NCBI RefSeq assembly: GCF_937893305.1
Contig: NZ_CALBGN010000018.1
Location: 1 to 64,000, forward strand
DNA from: an uncultured Helicobacter sp.
GTDB taxonomy: Bacteria; Campylobacterota; Campylobacteria; Campylobacterales; Helicobacteraceae
Length of the DNA stretch: 64,000 nucleotides
Direction of reading: 5' to 3'
The translations under genes were made by a program, and so were the position numbers. Positions within the stretch are counted from its first letter, which is position 1; each line of letters opens with the position of its first letter. Shown piece after piece: positions 16,360 to 25,590 of this stretch. The notes beneath the pieces are model-generated. The model was given only the letters and a program-made list of their open reading frames with translations, ran no database searches and was not told the DNA's origin.

Positions 16360-18399
16360 TTAAAGTGCTAGGATTTGTGTGCGGATTTGCTGTAAATTTT
16401 GTGTAATTTTATCCATTTCTTTCTTAAGCGCAAAAGAAGTTTCTATTATTAATTTGGTTTTAGATTCTATGGTTTGTTCTGTGCATTCTAAAAATTGAGA
16501 ATATGCTTTATTTAAAGAGTTCATTGGTCCAAAAAGTCGTGCTTGAAACTGTTCAAAACAAAAGGCTTCATTTAAAGCTTCACGCACATTTTCAAGTGTT
16601 GGATTAAAAAGTGCAAACTCCTCTTGATCTTCTTTGTGTTTTGCGATTGCGTTTTTAATTTTTAAATCAAGGCGTGCAAGTGTTAAATCAATAGCATTAT
16701 TATAATTTAACGACAAAAAATTACTAAGAACATTTAGCTCACTTTGCAAAAAAGAAGTAGCAACAAGAGCGTTTTTGTTAAAATCTGACAAAATATTCTC
16801 ATAACAATGTTGAACAAAATGATGTAAATCCTGCAAAGCTTGACTTTGCGGAGCGCAAAGATAAATCTCTAAGAACTTTGGCACAGAGTCCTGCCATAAA
16901 AAGATTTTTTGCGCAAGCGCATTGGTGTTTTGAAAAATGGATTCCACAAATAAATCTAAAAAATTTTTAATCTTTACGCTCATTACTTTATAATCTTTAA
17001 CAAGCTGGGAATCTTGGTTTTGCAAGGCAATTTTGATTTTTTCTAAAGGCAGAATCGTAACTTCCTTTTCTTGCATTTTAGACTTCATTCCCAAAAAAGT
17101 TTTTGTATTTGTATGAAAGACAATGTGTTGCTTTTCTAGGGAATTAAAAATTTTTTGCGCCAGACTATCAAGCAACACATCTAAGCTCAAATAAAGTGCA
17201 TTAAAAATCTTTTGTTCTTTTTCTTTAGAAATAGAACAATTTTTTGAAAAATCTATGCGACTTTGATTTAAAATCATTTGGAGTTTTTTATAACTTTGGT
17301 CAATTTTATGATATTGTAAGTGTAGGCGGATATGCATTTCTTTTAAGCGTTTTAGCGTGCTGTGAGATTTTGCAAGATTTGCTTTTGGTTTAATAGTTTG
17401 GTTTAAAAAATCAAAAATCAAAGGCATATTAGATTCTTGCATTAGATCCTTAAAATTGTTTTGATTGGCATTTTTTGAGTTGATTTTATCTTTAGTTTTT
17501 ATAAAAAGTTCATTGAGTTTTTGAATATATTCTTTAGAATAATCTTCTTCAAAGTTAGAATCTGAATAAGATTTATTGCGTTTTAAAGCGATATCTTGAA
17601 TATTATGCGCTAGACTCAAAAGCGTGTTTTCTAAGAATTTTTCTGTGGTATTTAATCTTGCTTTTAAAGCAAGTCTTGCAGAGATTGGAATCACATCTGC
17701 AAAAATCCCTTCAAATGCTGTTTTTGCATATTCTACGCTTGTTTGGATTTCTTTTTCATCTTTTAGACGATCTTTTTGATTTAACACACATAAACTTTTT
17801 TGAGCAAAATGAGTGCTAAACTCTCTTAAAAGTGTTTTTTCACTGTTTTTCCCTGCATTATCAATAAGAGTTAGCCATATAATCCCATCTATTTGCTCTA
17901 GTACCTTTAGCGTAGCGTGTGTGTCATCAGAGTTTTGAGAGTTAAAACCGGGCGTATCTAAAAAATTAATTTCTTTTAACAATAAGATAGGAGCATACAA
18001 ACAAAAATGATCAATATTTTTGGAGTTTTCACGCGTTAGTTTATGGAGAAACTCCACATTTTGTAGCACTTTGCTCCCATCTTTATACAGAATCTCTAAA
18101 ATATAATCCTCTCCATAGCAAATCTTACACACCCTTGAAGTAATCGGCGTAACACCTGTTGGCAAAATATCTTGTCCTAAAAGTGCGTTTAAAAAGGTAC
18201 TTTTACCGCTTGAAAATTGCCCAATAATTGCAACTTGCATAGGTTCAGCACTTTTTTGTTCAAGATGCTCAAAAAAGCTTAGTGAATAATCGCTTGGATT
18301 TAGCATATTTTGACAATGTGTTATAAGCTTTTGCGTGGGAGTTCTTTGGTTAAATTTTTCTTGTAATGCAAGACAATCTTGGATATAGGATTTAAGCAT
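16360..18399 (-). CDS. Dynamin-like GTPase, subunit 1
   Basis: A 679-residue large GTPase. G1 is GQFSSGKS (residues 60-67), the switch threonine lies in TGVTPITS, G3 is DTPG (148-151), and G4 is NQKD (207-210), a variant of N/TKxD. A long helical stalk follows. Campylobacter jejuni encodes an adjacent pair of dynamin-like proteins, DLP1/DLP2, that form a membrane-tethering complex; this gene and its overlapping neighbour match that arrangement. Start ATG 18397-18399 has AGGGGAG just upstream and overlaps the previous gene by 8 bp. Confidence 0.85.
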   Translation of the reverse strand: MLKSYIQDCLALQEKFNQRTPTQKLITHCQNMLNPSDYSLSFFEHLEQKSAEPMQVAIIGQFSSGKSTFLNALLGQDILPTGVTPITSRVCKICYGEDYILEILYKDGSKVLQNVEFLHKLTRENSKNIDHFCLYAPILLLKEINFLDTPGFNSQNSDDTHATLKVLEQIDGIIWLTLIDNAGKNSEKTLLREFSTHFAQKSLCVLNQKDRLKDEKEIQTSVEYAKTAFEGIFADVIPISARLALKARLNTTEKFLENTLLSLAHNIQDIALKRNKSYSDSNFEEDYSKEYIQKLNELFIKTKDKINSKNANQNNFKDLMQESNMPLIFDFLNQTIKPKANLAKSHSTLKRLKEMHIRLHLQYHKIDQSYKKLQMILNQSRIDFSKNCSISKEKEQKIFNALYLSLDVLLDSLAQKIFNSLEKQHIVFHTNTKTFLGMKSKMQEKEVTILPLEKIKIALQNQDSQLVKDYKVMSVKIKNFLDLFVESIFQNTNALAQKIFLWQDSVPKFLEIYLCAPQSQALQDLHHFVQHCYENILSDFNKNALVATSFLQSELNVLSNFLSLNYNNAIDLTLARLDLKIKNAIAKHKEDQEEFALFNPTLENVREALNEAFCFEQFQARLFGPMNSLNKAYSQFLECTEQTIESKTKLIIETSFALKKEMDKITQNLQQIRTQILAL

Positions 18400-20821
18400 T
18401 ATCTCCCCTTGTTGCATAGTATTGTAACATTTCACATTCTTTAATTTGTGCTTTTAAAAGTTCTAAAATCTCCCTTAAAGTATTCTCCTTTTGCTCTTTT
18501 TGACTTGCATTTGCATGAAGATTTTTTAAAGCATTTTGTAAAATATTTTCTTTAGATTGTAAATCTAGCTCTAATTGCGTTTTAATAGAATCCAAAAGAT
18601 CTGTAAAATATGCAATATGTTGGTCCTCAATAGCATTACTTTGATCAATTAATGCACTAATAAACTCCAAAAATCCCTCTTTAAAATCTTCTTCAAGAGA
18701 AGTTTTTAAGGAATCTTTTTTGTTTTTACTGAAAGTTTTAGCACTTTTTAACACTCTAGTTAGAATCTTAAGTTTAGTTTTTTGTAATAAAGTCGGATTA
18801 AAGCAAAGATTTGGGTTTTGATTCTGCAAGGCTGCACCTTCATTATTTAATGCAATATCTTCTAAATATGTTTGGAATTGCAAAGAGAGTTGAGAGATTT
18901 TTTTCTCTAAACTCTGCTTACTAAAGCGTAGAATCTCACTTAATAAATCCTTTAACCCTAAATCTAGTAGGTATTCTAAGCGTTGCTTGCTAGGAGTTTT
19001 ACCCTTTTCATAATCATAAATAATATCTGCAAATATACGCTCACTTAAAATATTTTGTGCATTTAAAAGCTTTTGATGGAGTTGGTTTTGTAATGTAGTA
19101 GAAAAGTCTTTGAGTTGCATTATGACAGAATTTAGCGCATTTTTTGCAGATTCTAACGCACTTTGACTGCTTTCTCTCTTTTCTTTGGCTTTTGTAATTT
19201 GCATTTTAATTTCATCTTCTTTAGCAAACAACAATCTTTGCTCTAGCATAATGGAATCCAAAATACTTTGATGCACACGCTTAAAGCCTTGTGCGCAAAG
19301 ATAAACGATATCCTTTGCCTTAGTGCTATTGTTTCCTAAAAGTGTTTGGTTAAGATACTCTATTAACGCTTCAAAATTAGAATCTTTTAGGTTATAACCT
19401 AACTCCTCTGCTTGACTAGGATTAATTTGACAAATTAAGGCAGGATAGCTTGCAATAGCAATAAAATCAAGGCGTTCAAAAAGTAGCTCTATCTCTTTGT
19501 TTTGTGTATTTTGCAAAGAAGATTTTATGCTTTCTTTTATACTCTCTTTTGTGTAAGCAAGCGCAGCTTCTAATTCACTTTTTTCTAATAAATCTGCGTG
19601 AGTTAGCACAATTAGGATTCTGCATAAATTCGCACTTTGCAATGCTTCTACAATAAAATCCCTATCAATTTGTGTAGCACTTTGTAAAGCATTCATTGCG
19701 TGAATTAGCAAATCGCATTTTGCTAAATAATCTTTAGTAATTTCTTCACGCTGAATTATAGGATCATCAAGCCCAGGAGTATCTACAATTTCTACATGAT
19801 TTTGTAAAAATTCTAGCGGAGTAAAAAGTGTTGTTTCTTTAGTGAGATTGCAAATCTTGCTAGAATGATTTGCTGAAGTGTATTTAGGAAGTTCTTCAAT
19901 ACTAACATCAAGGCTTTGTGTGGAATCTTTTACAAAAGCTTCAAAACTCTTACTAAACTCTGCATTGCTAAAAAGGGCATTAAGTGAAGTTTCTTCTATA
20001 ATAGACTTTAAATCCTGCCACTCTTTTGTGTTCCAAAAACTTACGCGCGCACTTGGAGTTTTTGCATATTCAAGGAGTGTTAGGCTTGCTGTTTCTGGTA
20101 TTGTAGAAGTTCCTAAAATTTGTTGCCCTAAAAGTGCATTTAAAAGTGTGCTTTTCCCTGAACTTAAAACCCCTGTAACTCCGATTGAAAAATGCTGATT
20201 TTGCGCTTTTTGCAAAAGCAACTCTAAAGGTTCAAGATTTGAGAGCAGATGTGTAAAATGCTGTTCAATGCGTTCTTTTATGGCTATCTGTTGTGCTTTT
20301 AAAAGCTTTAGACCCTCTTCTAAAAAATCCTCTAAAAGTGCTTTGGAAGCTATAAAATTAGAATCATTTTTTTGTGTTTTTTGTATAGAATTAGAAGTAA
20401 TTTTAGTATGAATAAGTAAATTAAAATAAGAAAAAATAGAATCTAAAAGCACGCTTTTGGTTAAATTCTCACGCTTTAAAATCTCAAGATTTAAAAGTGT
20501 GTTTTTTAGGAGTTCTTGTGTAGCTTTAGGATCATCTAAAAAAGCATTTTGCAAGTTTAAAAGCAAAGTATATTGCACTTGCATAATACCCTTAAAACTT
20601 AGAGTTTTACAATATATTTTACATAGCTTCTGAAGCGTTTCACTCTGCCAAAATGCATTAAAACCTTGCGCATCAAGACTAAAAAAAATTGCTAAAATTT
20701 CGCTTGCATTGCTATGGTCTAAGAGATGCAAATTCCCCAATGAAACAACTTCCTTAAAGTATTCTTGAAAATTTTTTTGAAAAAACTCTTGTAGTTGATT
20801 TTGCAAAAGATTTTGCTCCAT
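18392..20821 (-). CDS. Dynamin-like GTPase, subunit 2
   Basis: 809 residues. An N-terminal helical region of about 200 residues precedes the GTPase domain: G1 GVLSSGKS (residues 217-224), switch I region TSTIPETAS, G3 DTPG (347-350) and G4 THAD (407-410). Long coiled-coil stretches follow (about 530-600 and 740-800). The extended N-terminus distinguishes it from the partner. Its ATG overlaps the stop of the MFS gene (TAATG at 20819-20823), and it overlaps subunit 1 by 8 bp, so the two are made in balance. Paired heterotypic dynamins act in membrane tethering or remodelling; the cellular process here is unknown. Confidence 0.85.
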   Translation of the reverse strand: MEQNLLQNQLQEFFQKNFQEYFKEVVSLGNLHLLDHSNASEILAIFFSLDAQGFNAFWQSETLQKLCKIYCKTLSFKGIMQVQYTLLLNLQNAFLDDPKATQELLKNTLLNLEILKRENLTKSVLLDSIFSYFNLLIHTKITSNSIQKTQKNDSNFIASKALLEDFLEEGLKLLKAQQIAIKERIEQHFTHLLSNLEPLELLLQKAQNQHFSIGVTGVLSSGKSTLLNALLGQQILGTSTIPETASLTLLEYAKTPSARVSFWNTKEWQDLKSIIEETSLNALFSNAEFSKSFEAFVKDSTQSLDVSIEELPKYTSANHSSKICNLTKETTLFTPLEFLQNHVEIVDTPGLDDPIIQREEITKDYLAKCDLLIHAMNALQSATQIDRDFIVEALQSANLCRILIVLTHADLLEKSELEAALAYTKESIKESIKSSLQNTQNKEIELLFERLDFIAIASYPALICQINPSQAEELGYNLKDSNFEALIEYLNQTLLGNNSTKAKDIVYLCAQGFKRVHQSILDSIMLEQRLLFAKEDEIKMQITKAKEKRESSQSALESAKNALNSVIMQLKDFSTTLQNQLHQKLLNAQNILSERIFADIIYDYEKGKTPSKQRLEYLLDLGLKDLLSEILRFSKQSLEKKISQLSLQFQTYLEDIALNNEGAALQNQNPNLCFNPTLLQKTKLKILTRVLKSAKTFSKNKKDSLKTSLEEDFKEGFLEFISALIDQSNAIEDQHIAYFTDLLDSIKTQLELDLQSKENILQNALKNLHANASQKEQKENTLREILELLKAQIKECEMLQYYATRGDNA

Positions 20822-21966
20822 TAAATTCCTTTAAAAATTTTACGATACATATAAAATAGCCACGCACTGCCAAATAAAACTCCACTTAACACAAAACATA
20901 AAACTTCCCATCCAAAAGCATTATAAAAATAACTAGGCAAAGTCGTTCCACAAGTTCCTCCTGCATAATAAAATGTCAAATACAGCCCATTTGTAATGCC
21001 TTTTTTATCTTTTTGCAAACTATTGATGAAGCCTGAAAGGACGGAATGCACAATAAACATACCAATACAAATAACAAATACAGAAAAAAACATCCACCAA
21101 AAATCCCGAATCAACATTAAAAGTGGTGCTATTCCAAAAATTATGAAACCAAAAATAATTGCATTTAATGCACCTTTGGAAATTTTTATAATAAAATTTG
21201 CAAGAAGTGCGGTAATAATTCCAATAACATAACCCGTATATAAAAATCCAATTTCAGCACTAGAAATATTTGGATAAATAGCTTTGATTTCAAAAGGCAT
21301 TAAATTTAGCGCGCCCTGAAAGCAAAATAATACCAAAAATGCACCTATATATAAAAGAGCATAACGTTTATCTCCAAGAAAATCTAAAAATATTTTTGGT
21401 GTAATTTTTGAACTATTAATCTTATTGCTTTTGGGAATACGATAAGACATTAATGCAACACTTAAAGTTGTAATTCCTAAAAGCATAAAGGTAACCTGCC
21501 AAGAAAATAAAGAGGTGATTACTCCACTTCCAATGCGTGAAATAGCTCCACCAAAAACAGTAGATGCAACATAAATGCTAACATATTTTTGAATATTTTT
21601 AGAATCTAAGCGTGTAAGTATCGTAAGAGACGCTGTTAAGGACGCTGGAATCATTAAGGATTCTAAAATACGCAATATTAAAAAAGTGTTATAATCTTGG
21701 CTTAAGCAAAGCAGACATTGAAGGATTCCAATGCAAGTTAGTGCAAATATCAAAATAATACGCACATCAAATTTTTCCAATAAATATCCATACACAATTG
21801 GCGAAAATGCAAGTGCCAAAAGTGTAACAGAAGTAAAAAGCGTCACTTGAGAAATTGAAATCTCAAAAATCTCTACAAAAAGCGGATGAATAGGTTGAGT
21901 AACATAAATACTAGAAATTGTAACAATTGCACTTAACATAACAACAAGCAGAGTGTAGCTTTTCAA
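20821..21966 (-). CDS. MFS transporter
   Basis: A 381-residue major facilitator superfamily protein with about twelve hydrophobic segments. Between segments 2 and 3 is a short acidic/basic loop (YGYLLEKFDVR) in place of the classical GxLaDrxGrr. The general look is that of the YnfM/arabinose-efflux-like drug exporters, but the substrate cannot be inferred. The start is probably TTG 21964-21966 with AAGGA 8 nt upstream; the next ATG is nine codons in. It heads a run of minus-strand genes continuing into the dynamin-like pair. Confidence 0.8.
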   Translation of the reverse strand: MKSYTLLVVMLSAIVTISSIYVTQPIHPLFVEIFEISISQVTLFTSVTLLALAFSPIVYGYLLEKFDVRIILIFALTCIGILQCLLCLSQDYNTFLILRILESLMIPASLTASLTILTRLDSKNIQKYVSIYVASTVFGGAISRIGSGVITSLFSWQVTFMLLGITTLSVALMSYRIPKSNKINSSKITPKIFLDFLGDKRYALLYIGAFLVLFCFQGALNLMPFEIKAIYPNISSAEIGFLYTGYVIGIITALLANFIIKISKGALNAIIFGFIIFGIAPLLMLIRDFWWMFFSVFVICIGMFIVHSVLSGFINSLQKDKKGITNGLYLTFYYAGGTCGTTLPSYFYNAFGWEVLCFVLSGVLFGSAWLFYMYRKIFKGI

Positions 21967-22033
21967 ACAGAGAGTCCTTGAGTTCGCGATGCGCTATTTT
22001 AAGACAAAAAAGTTAAAAATGTTTTAAATTATC

Positions 22034-22054
22034 AAGTAAAAATTATTTTTACTT
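22034..22054 (+). other. AT-rich dyad upstream of cdtA
   Basis: AAGTAAAAA (22034-22042) is a perfect inverted repeat of TTTTTACTT (22046-22054) around TTA. It lies 58 bp before cdtA in the divergent MFS/cdtA spacer. It could be an operator or only an AT-rich coincidence. Confidence 0.3.
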
Positions 22055-22111
22055 TTAATTAATTTAATTTTTTTTAAAATTCTACTTTTAAGCTAAAACT
22101 TTGGAGTTATT

Positions 22112-22834
22112 ATGCGTAGAATTTTTACTTTCTTAATACCATTTTTATTTATTATGGGTTGTGCTTCTAAGAGCGATGAATTAGGAATTGGAAAATTCCC
22201 AACTCCTCCTGCTGACTCTAAGAAACAAGTTACATTAGTGGAAGGACCCAATTTATCTCAAAAGCTTGTGCGCCCTAACACAAACACAAAAGGACATCAC
22301 ACCCCCACAAAACACACTGAATTGCTTTTGCTAGCAACAAACGTTGGAGCTTCTAAAGATAATGTATCTGATTTACTATCCATTATGAGTCCTGAAGGGG
22401 GTGTTTTAACACTTTGGGCATTAAATGTTGGAAATTGGGTATGGGGATATTCGCTCATTGATAGTAAAGATTTTGGTGGAGCTAGGATTTGGCGGATTTT
22501 TACCAAGGCTGATGGCACCTCAGCGATTCAAAACGCCAAAGAAGGCACCTGCCTAAGCGCGTATAGAAATGGTGCGATTCACACTTACTGCAATATGGAA
22601 GATCCCACGCAGCTATGGCGATTTAATCTCTTTGACAATCAAGCTGTGCAGATCCAAAATGTCGCTACAAAGCAGTGCTTGCAAACCCCAAGCAATCAAG
22701 CCACGAGATTTTTTAGCATTTTTCTAACAGATTGTGTGCAGGGGGGCAAGCCAAATAGCGATCAGCAGTGGTTTATCACTGCTCCACCTTTAAATGCAGG
22801 TGTAGTTTTTAGCACAAATTTAAGTAAGGAATAG
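22112..22834 (+). CDS. cdtA: Cytolethal distending toxin subunit A
   Basis: 240 residues. The signal peptide ends in a lipobox (FIMGCAS), so the mature protein is lipid-anchored through the cysteine at about residue 17. The C-terminal half is a ricin-B-type lectin domain (WRIFTKADGTSAIQN, GTCLSAY, CLQTPSN, DQQWFI) that with CdtC binds host cell surfaces and carries CdtB. GGAG lies 9 nt before the ATG. From about 22500 onward the gene is visibly richer in GC than its first 380 bp. cdtB follows after 2 bp. A G6 run occurs near the end but is short. Confidence 0.96.
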   Translation: MRRIFTFLIPFLFIMGCASKSDELGIGKFPTPPADSKKQVTLVEGPNLSQKLVRPNTNTKGHHTPTKHTELLLLATNVGASKDNVSDLLSIMSPEGGVLTLWALNVGNWVWGYSLIDSKDFGGARIWRIFTKADGTSAIQNAKEGTCLSAYRNGAIHTYCNMEDPTQLWRFNLFDNQAVQIQNVATKQCLQTPSNQATRFFSIFLTDCVQGGKPNSDQQWFITAPPLNAGVVFSTNLSKE

Positions 22835-22836
22835 CA

Positions 22837-23661
22837 ATGAAAATTCTTTTATTAACACTCATAAGCTTTGGTTTACTTTTTGGAAAAATTGAAGATTATG
22901 TTGTGGGAACTTGGAATCTACAAGGATCTTCAGCAAGCACGGAAAACAAATGGAATGTCAGCGTTAGGCAGCTAATCACTGGGGATAATCCTGTAAATAT
23001 CCTAATGGTGCAAGAAGCAGGACGTGTACCTGCTACTGCTAGACCCACTGGCAGAGTAATCCAACCCGGTGGCACGCCCATTGAAGAATACACATGGGAT
23101 CTAGGCACACGATCACGACCAAATTCTGTATTTATCTACTATGCAAATATTGATGTAGGAGCTAGAAGAGTGAATCTTGCCATTGTAAGTGCCAGACAAG
23201 CCGATGAAGTCTTTGTAGTCCGTCAAATGACAATTGCTCCTCAAATTTCTCGTCCTGCAATTGGCATTAGAATTGGTGATGATGTGTTTTTCAATATTCA
23301 CGCTTTAGCAAGTGGGGGTGGAGATGCAGCAGCTTTAGTTACAGCCGTGCATGATACATTTCTCACACGCACAGATCTAAGCTGGATCATTGCTGGGGAC
23401 TTTAATCGCGATCCTGCAAGCCTGCAATCCGGGCTTGATACAAGGATTACTAATCACATACGCATTGTTACGCAAAATTCTGCCACGCATTTTAGCAGGG
23501 GGGCTGCAAATAGGATTTTAGATTATGCGGTGGTGGGGCGAAGCTCTAGTGAGAGAAGAACATTAGCCTTGCCTGCTATCACAGCACTTTTAATAGCCGC
23601 TAGTGTGCGATCTCACCTATCATCCGATCATGTTCCTGTGCGTTTTGGAAACTTTAAGTAG
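22837..23661 (+). CDS. cdtB: Cytolethal distending toxin subunit B (DNase I-like)
   Basis: The 274-residue catalytic subunit, a metal-dependent nuclease/phosphatase of the DNase I fold that reaches the host nucleus and causes DNA damage and G2/M arrest. A signal peptide occupies residues 1-16. Expected catalytic and metal residues are present: N27 in TWNLQ, E60 in QEAG, H155 in IHALASGG, D188 and N190 in GDFNRD, and D264-H265 in SSDHVPV. Nothing suggests inactivation. The ribosome site is AAGGA. It lies 2 bp after cdtA and 11 bp before cdtC. Confidence 0.98.
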   Translation: MKILLLTLISFGLLFGKIEDYVVGTWNLQGSSASTENKWNVSVRQLITGDNPVNILMVQEAGRVPATARPTGRVIQPGGTPIEEYTWDLGTRSRPNSVFIYYANIDVGARRVNLAIVSARQADEVFVVRQMTIAPQISRPAIGIRIGDDVFFNIHALASGGGDAAALVTAVHDTFLTRTDLSWIIAGDFNRDPASLQSGLDTRITNHIRIVTQNSATHFSRGAANRILDYAVVGRSSSERRTLALPAITALLIAASVRSHLSSDHVPVRFGNFK

Positions 23662-23672
23662 AAAGGAAGAGT

Positions 23673-24224
23673 ATGAAAAAATTATTGATGATTTTACTGC
23701 TTGGGATTAATGTGTATGCCGATGATCCAGAATTACCAGATTTTGTAGATTTTACTACGCCTGTTTCTATACGAAGTGCATTTTCTGGAGATATTGTGGG
23801 ATTTGGTAAGGATAGAAATTGGACGATACGCGATATTCCTCTAACTGAAGATATGCTTAAAAATGATCCTTTTAAGAGCTTTGGTCTAGGGGCGGTGCAG
23901 TTTGTGCAGCTAGGCACGCAAGATGTTTGCCTAGCTTTGGGTGAAGATGGGCTTTTCACACGCAAGAATTGCAATGAAGATTTAGATTCTAAAAAATATG
24001 AAACGCTTTATACCATTATCCCTACAACCACGCCTGCTGTACAGATCCGCTCCTTTGTGCTAGATAAAAATGAGTGTATGACCGTGTTTAACAACCCCCA
24101 GCTCCCTAGAGGTAGGGGTATTGGAATCCGCCCTTGCGATGTGGATAGTCTTTTTTCTGTAGATTTAGATGTTTTGTTTTTACTCAATCCTCCTATTCGC
24201 GATGCAATGCTAATTAATCCTTAA
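23673..24224 (+). CDS. cdtC: Cytolethal distending toxin subunit C
   Basis: The 183-residue third toxin subunit, with a signal peptide (MKKLLMILLLGINVYA) and a ricin-B-like lectin fold (GAVQFVQLGTQDVCLALGED, VLDKNECMTVFN, GIGIRPCD). With CdtA it delivers CdtB. The stop lies inside the convergent histidine-kinase gene, giving an 11-bp tail-to-tail overlap (24214-24224) with no room for a separate terminator. AAAGGAAG precedes the ATG. Confidence 0.96.
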   Translation: MKKLLMILLLGINVYADDPELPDFVDFTTPVSIRSAFSGDIVGFGKDRNWTIRDIPLTEDMLKNDPFKSFGLGAVQFVQLGTQDVCLALGEDGLFTRKNCNEDLDSKKYETLYTIIPTTTPAVQIRSFVLDKNECMTVFNNPQLPRGRGIGIRPCDVDSLFSVDLDVLFLLNPPIRDAMLINP

Positions 24225-25590
24225 TAACTTTGCGTTTGGTTTTCGCCAAGGCAAAGCGCACATTAAATTCGCTGCCCCTACCTAAATCACTTTTTAGATT
24301 TATGGTGGCGTTATGGAGTTTTAAAGCGGATTTAACAATGGAAAGTCCAAGACCGCTACCACCAATTTTTTTGCTGCGACTTTTATCTACACAAAAAAAG
24401 CGTTCAAACACTCTCTCTTGCAACTCTTTTGGAATTCCAATACCGCTATCTTTTATGGAAAGCTCTACAAACTCACTGTTTGTTTTTAGCTTGATTTTTA
24501 CAAAACCTCCCTTATAATTATATTTAATCGCATTATCACAAAGATTAAAAACTAAATTTTCTAAAAGTTCATCTACTCCTAAAATATAGGCATCTTCTAA
24601 ATCTAGTTCAAAAGTTACAGAATGCTTATTTGCAAACATTTCTAAACGCCGATAAACGCGTTGCACAATCTCTTTTAGATTAAGAGTATTAAGTGGGAGA
24701 ACCTGCGTTTCGTCTAAAAAAGAAATTTTTAAAATTTCATTAATCATTTCCAAAAGTCGTTTGGATTCTAAAAAAATTTTATCCACAAAATTTGGTAAAT
24801 CTTCTTGTGCGACAAGCCCATTTTTAATCATTTCAGAACTTGCCATTATAGAAGTTAAAGGAGTTTTTAGCTCATGTGTTACATTTGCACTAAACTCTTT
24901 GCGTAAATTTTGCGTCTTTTTTAGCTCTGTAATATCACAAAGCACAATTAACATTCCTTTAAACTTAGATTTTTGTGAAAAAATCGGAGAAAATACCACT
25001 TCACATTCTAAGTTATTAGGGTAATGAAAGGTGAAATTTTCCCTAACATCACTTTTTAGCTTTTCTTTTTTAAAATCCTTAAGATATTGCAAAAGTAACT
25101 TTAAAAACTGCGCATTATCAAGTTCTAAAATATTATTAATACTTTTAAGATTAGAAAAATATTTCTCCGCACTTGTATTCTCACTCAAAATTTTTCCCGT
25201 GCGATTGATGAAGATTAATCCATCACTCATATTTTGCGTTAAAGACTGCAATTCTTGCTTCTTTTTCTTTAAATGTTTAAATTGGGTTTTCACGGCTTTG
25301 TTTTGGGATTTTATTCTTTCAATAAATTCTCCAAGTTCAGGGTATGGGAAGTTGTCTAAACTCTCAAAGTTTATTTTTTGAAGCGGCTTTAAAAAAATCT
25401 GTGTTAGGAGTTTTGCTAGCAAAATGCTACACAATGCAATCAAACAAAGACAAATTGCTCCATAAGAAAAAATCCAAAAAGTTGCCTGCTCTTTAAAAAA
25501 GGATTCCAACTTTAAAAACAAAGGCGCGCTAATTAAAGCCACCAAACCTACAATCACACTGAAAATTGTTAAAAAAAAATTTTTTTGCAT
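24214..25590 (-). CDS. phoR: Sensor histidine kinase, PhoR-type
   Basis: A 458-residue inner-membrane kinase. Two membrane helices (about residues 6-26 and 38-62), a PAS-like region (about 115-225), HisKA with H239 in THELKTPLTS, and an HATPase with N-box CDNAIKYN and G-boxes DSGIGIPKE and GGSGLGLSI. It lies directly after the response regulator and the pst genes, so a phosphate-sensing role comparable to PhoR or Campylobacter PhosS is inferred. The second to seventh codons contain an A7 run followed by a T9 run, a possible slippage site. The tail overlaps cdtC. Confidence 0.86.
   Translation of the reverse strand: MQKNFFLTIFSVIVGLVALISAPLFLKLESFFKEQATFWIFSYGAICLCLIALCSILLAKLLTQIFLKPLQKINFESLDNFPYPELGEFIERIKSQNKAVKTQFKHLKKKKQELQSLTQNMSDGLIFINRTGKILSENTSAEKYFSNLKSINNILELDNAQFLKLLLQYLKDFKKEKLKSDVRENFTFHYPNNLECEVVFSPIFSQKSKFKGMLIVLCDITELKKTQNLRKEFSANVTHELKTPLTSIMASSEMIKNGLVAQEDLPNFVDKIFLESKRLLEMINEILKISFLDETQVLPLNTLNLKEIVQRVYRRLEMFANKHSVTFELDLEDAYILGVDELLENLVFNLCDNAIKYNYKGGFVKIKLKTNSEFVELSIKDSGIGIPKELQERVFERFFCVDKSRSKKIGGSGLGLSIVKSALKLHNATINLKSDLGRGSEFNVRFALAKTKRKVIKD

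Noticed and set aside
22735..23505. G6 runs in cdtA and cdtB as phase-variation tracts
   Set aside because: Six Gs are below the length at which Campylobacterota tracts usually slip, and both genes are in frame.
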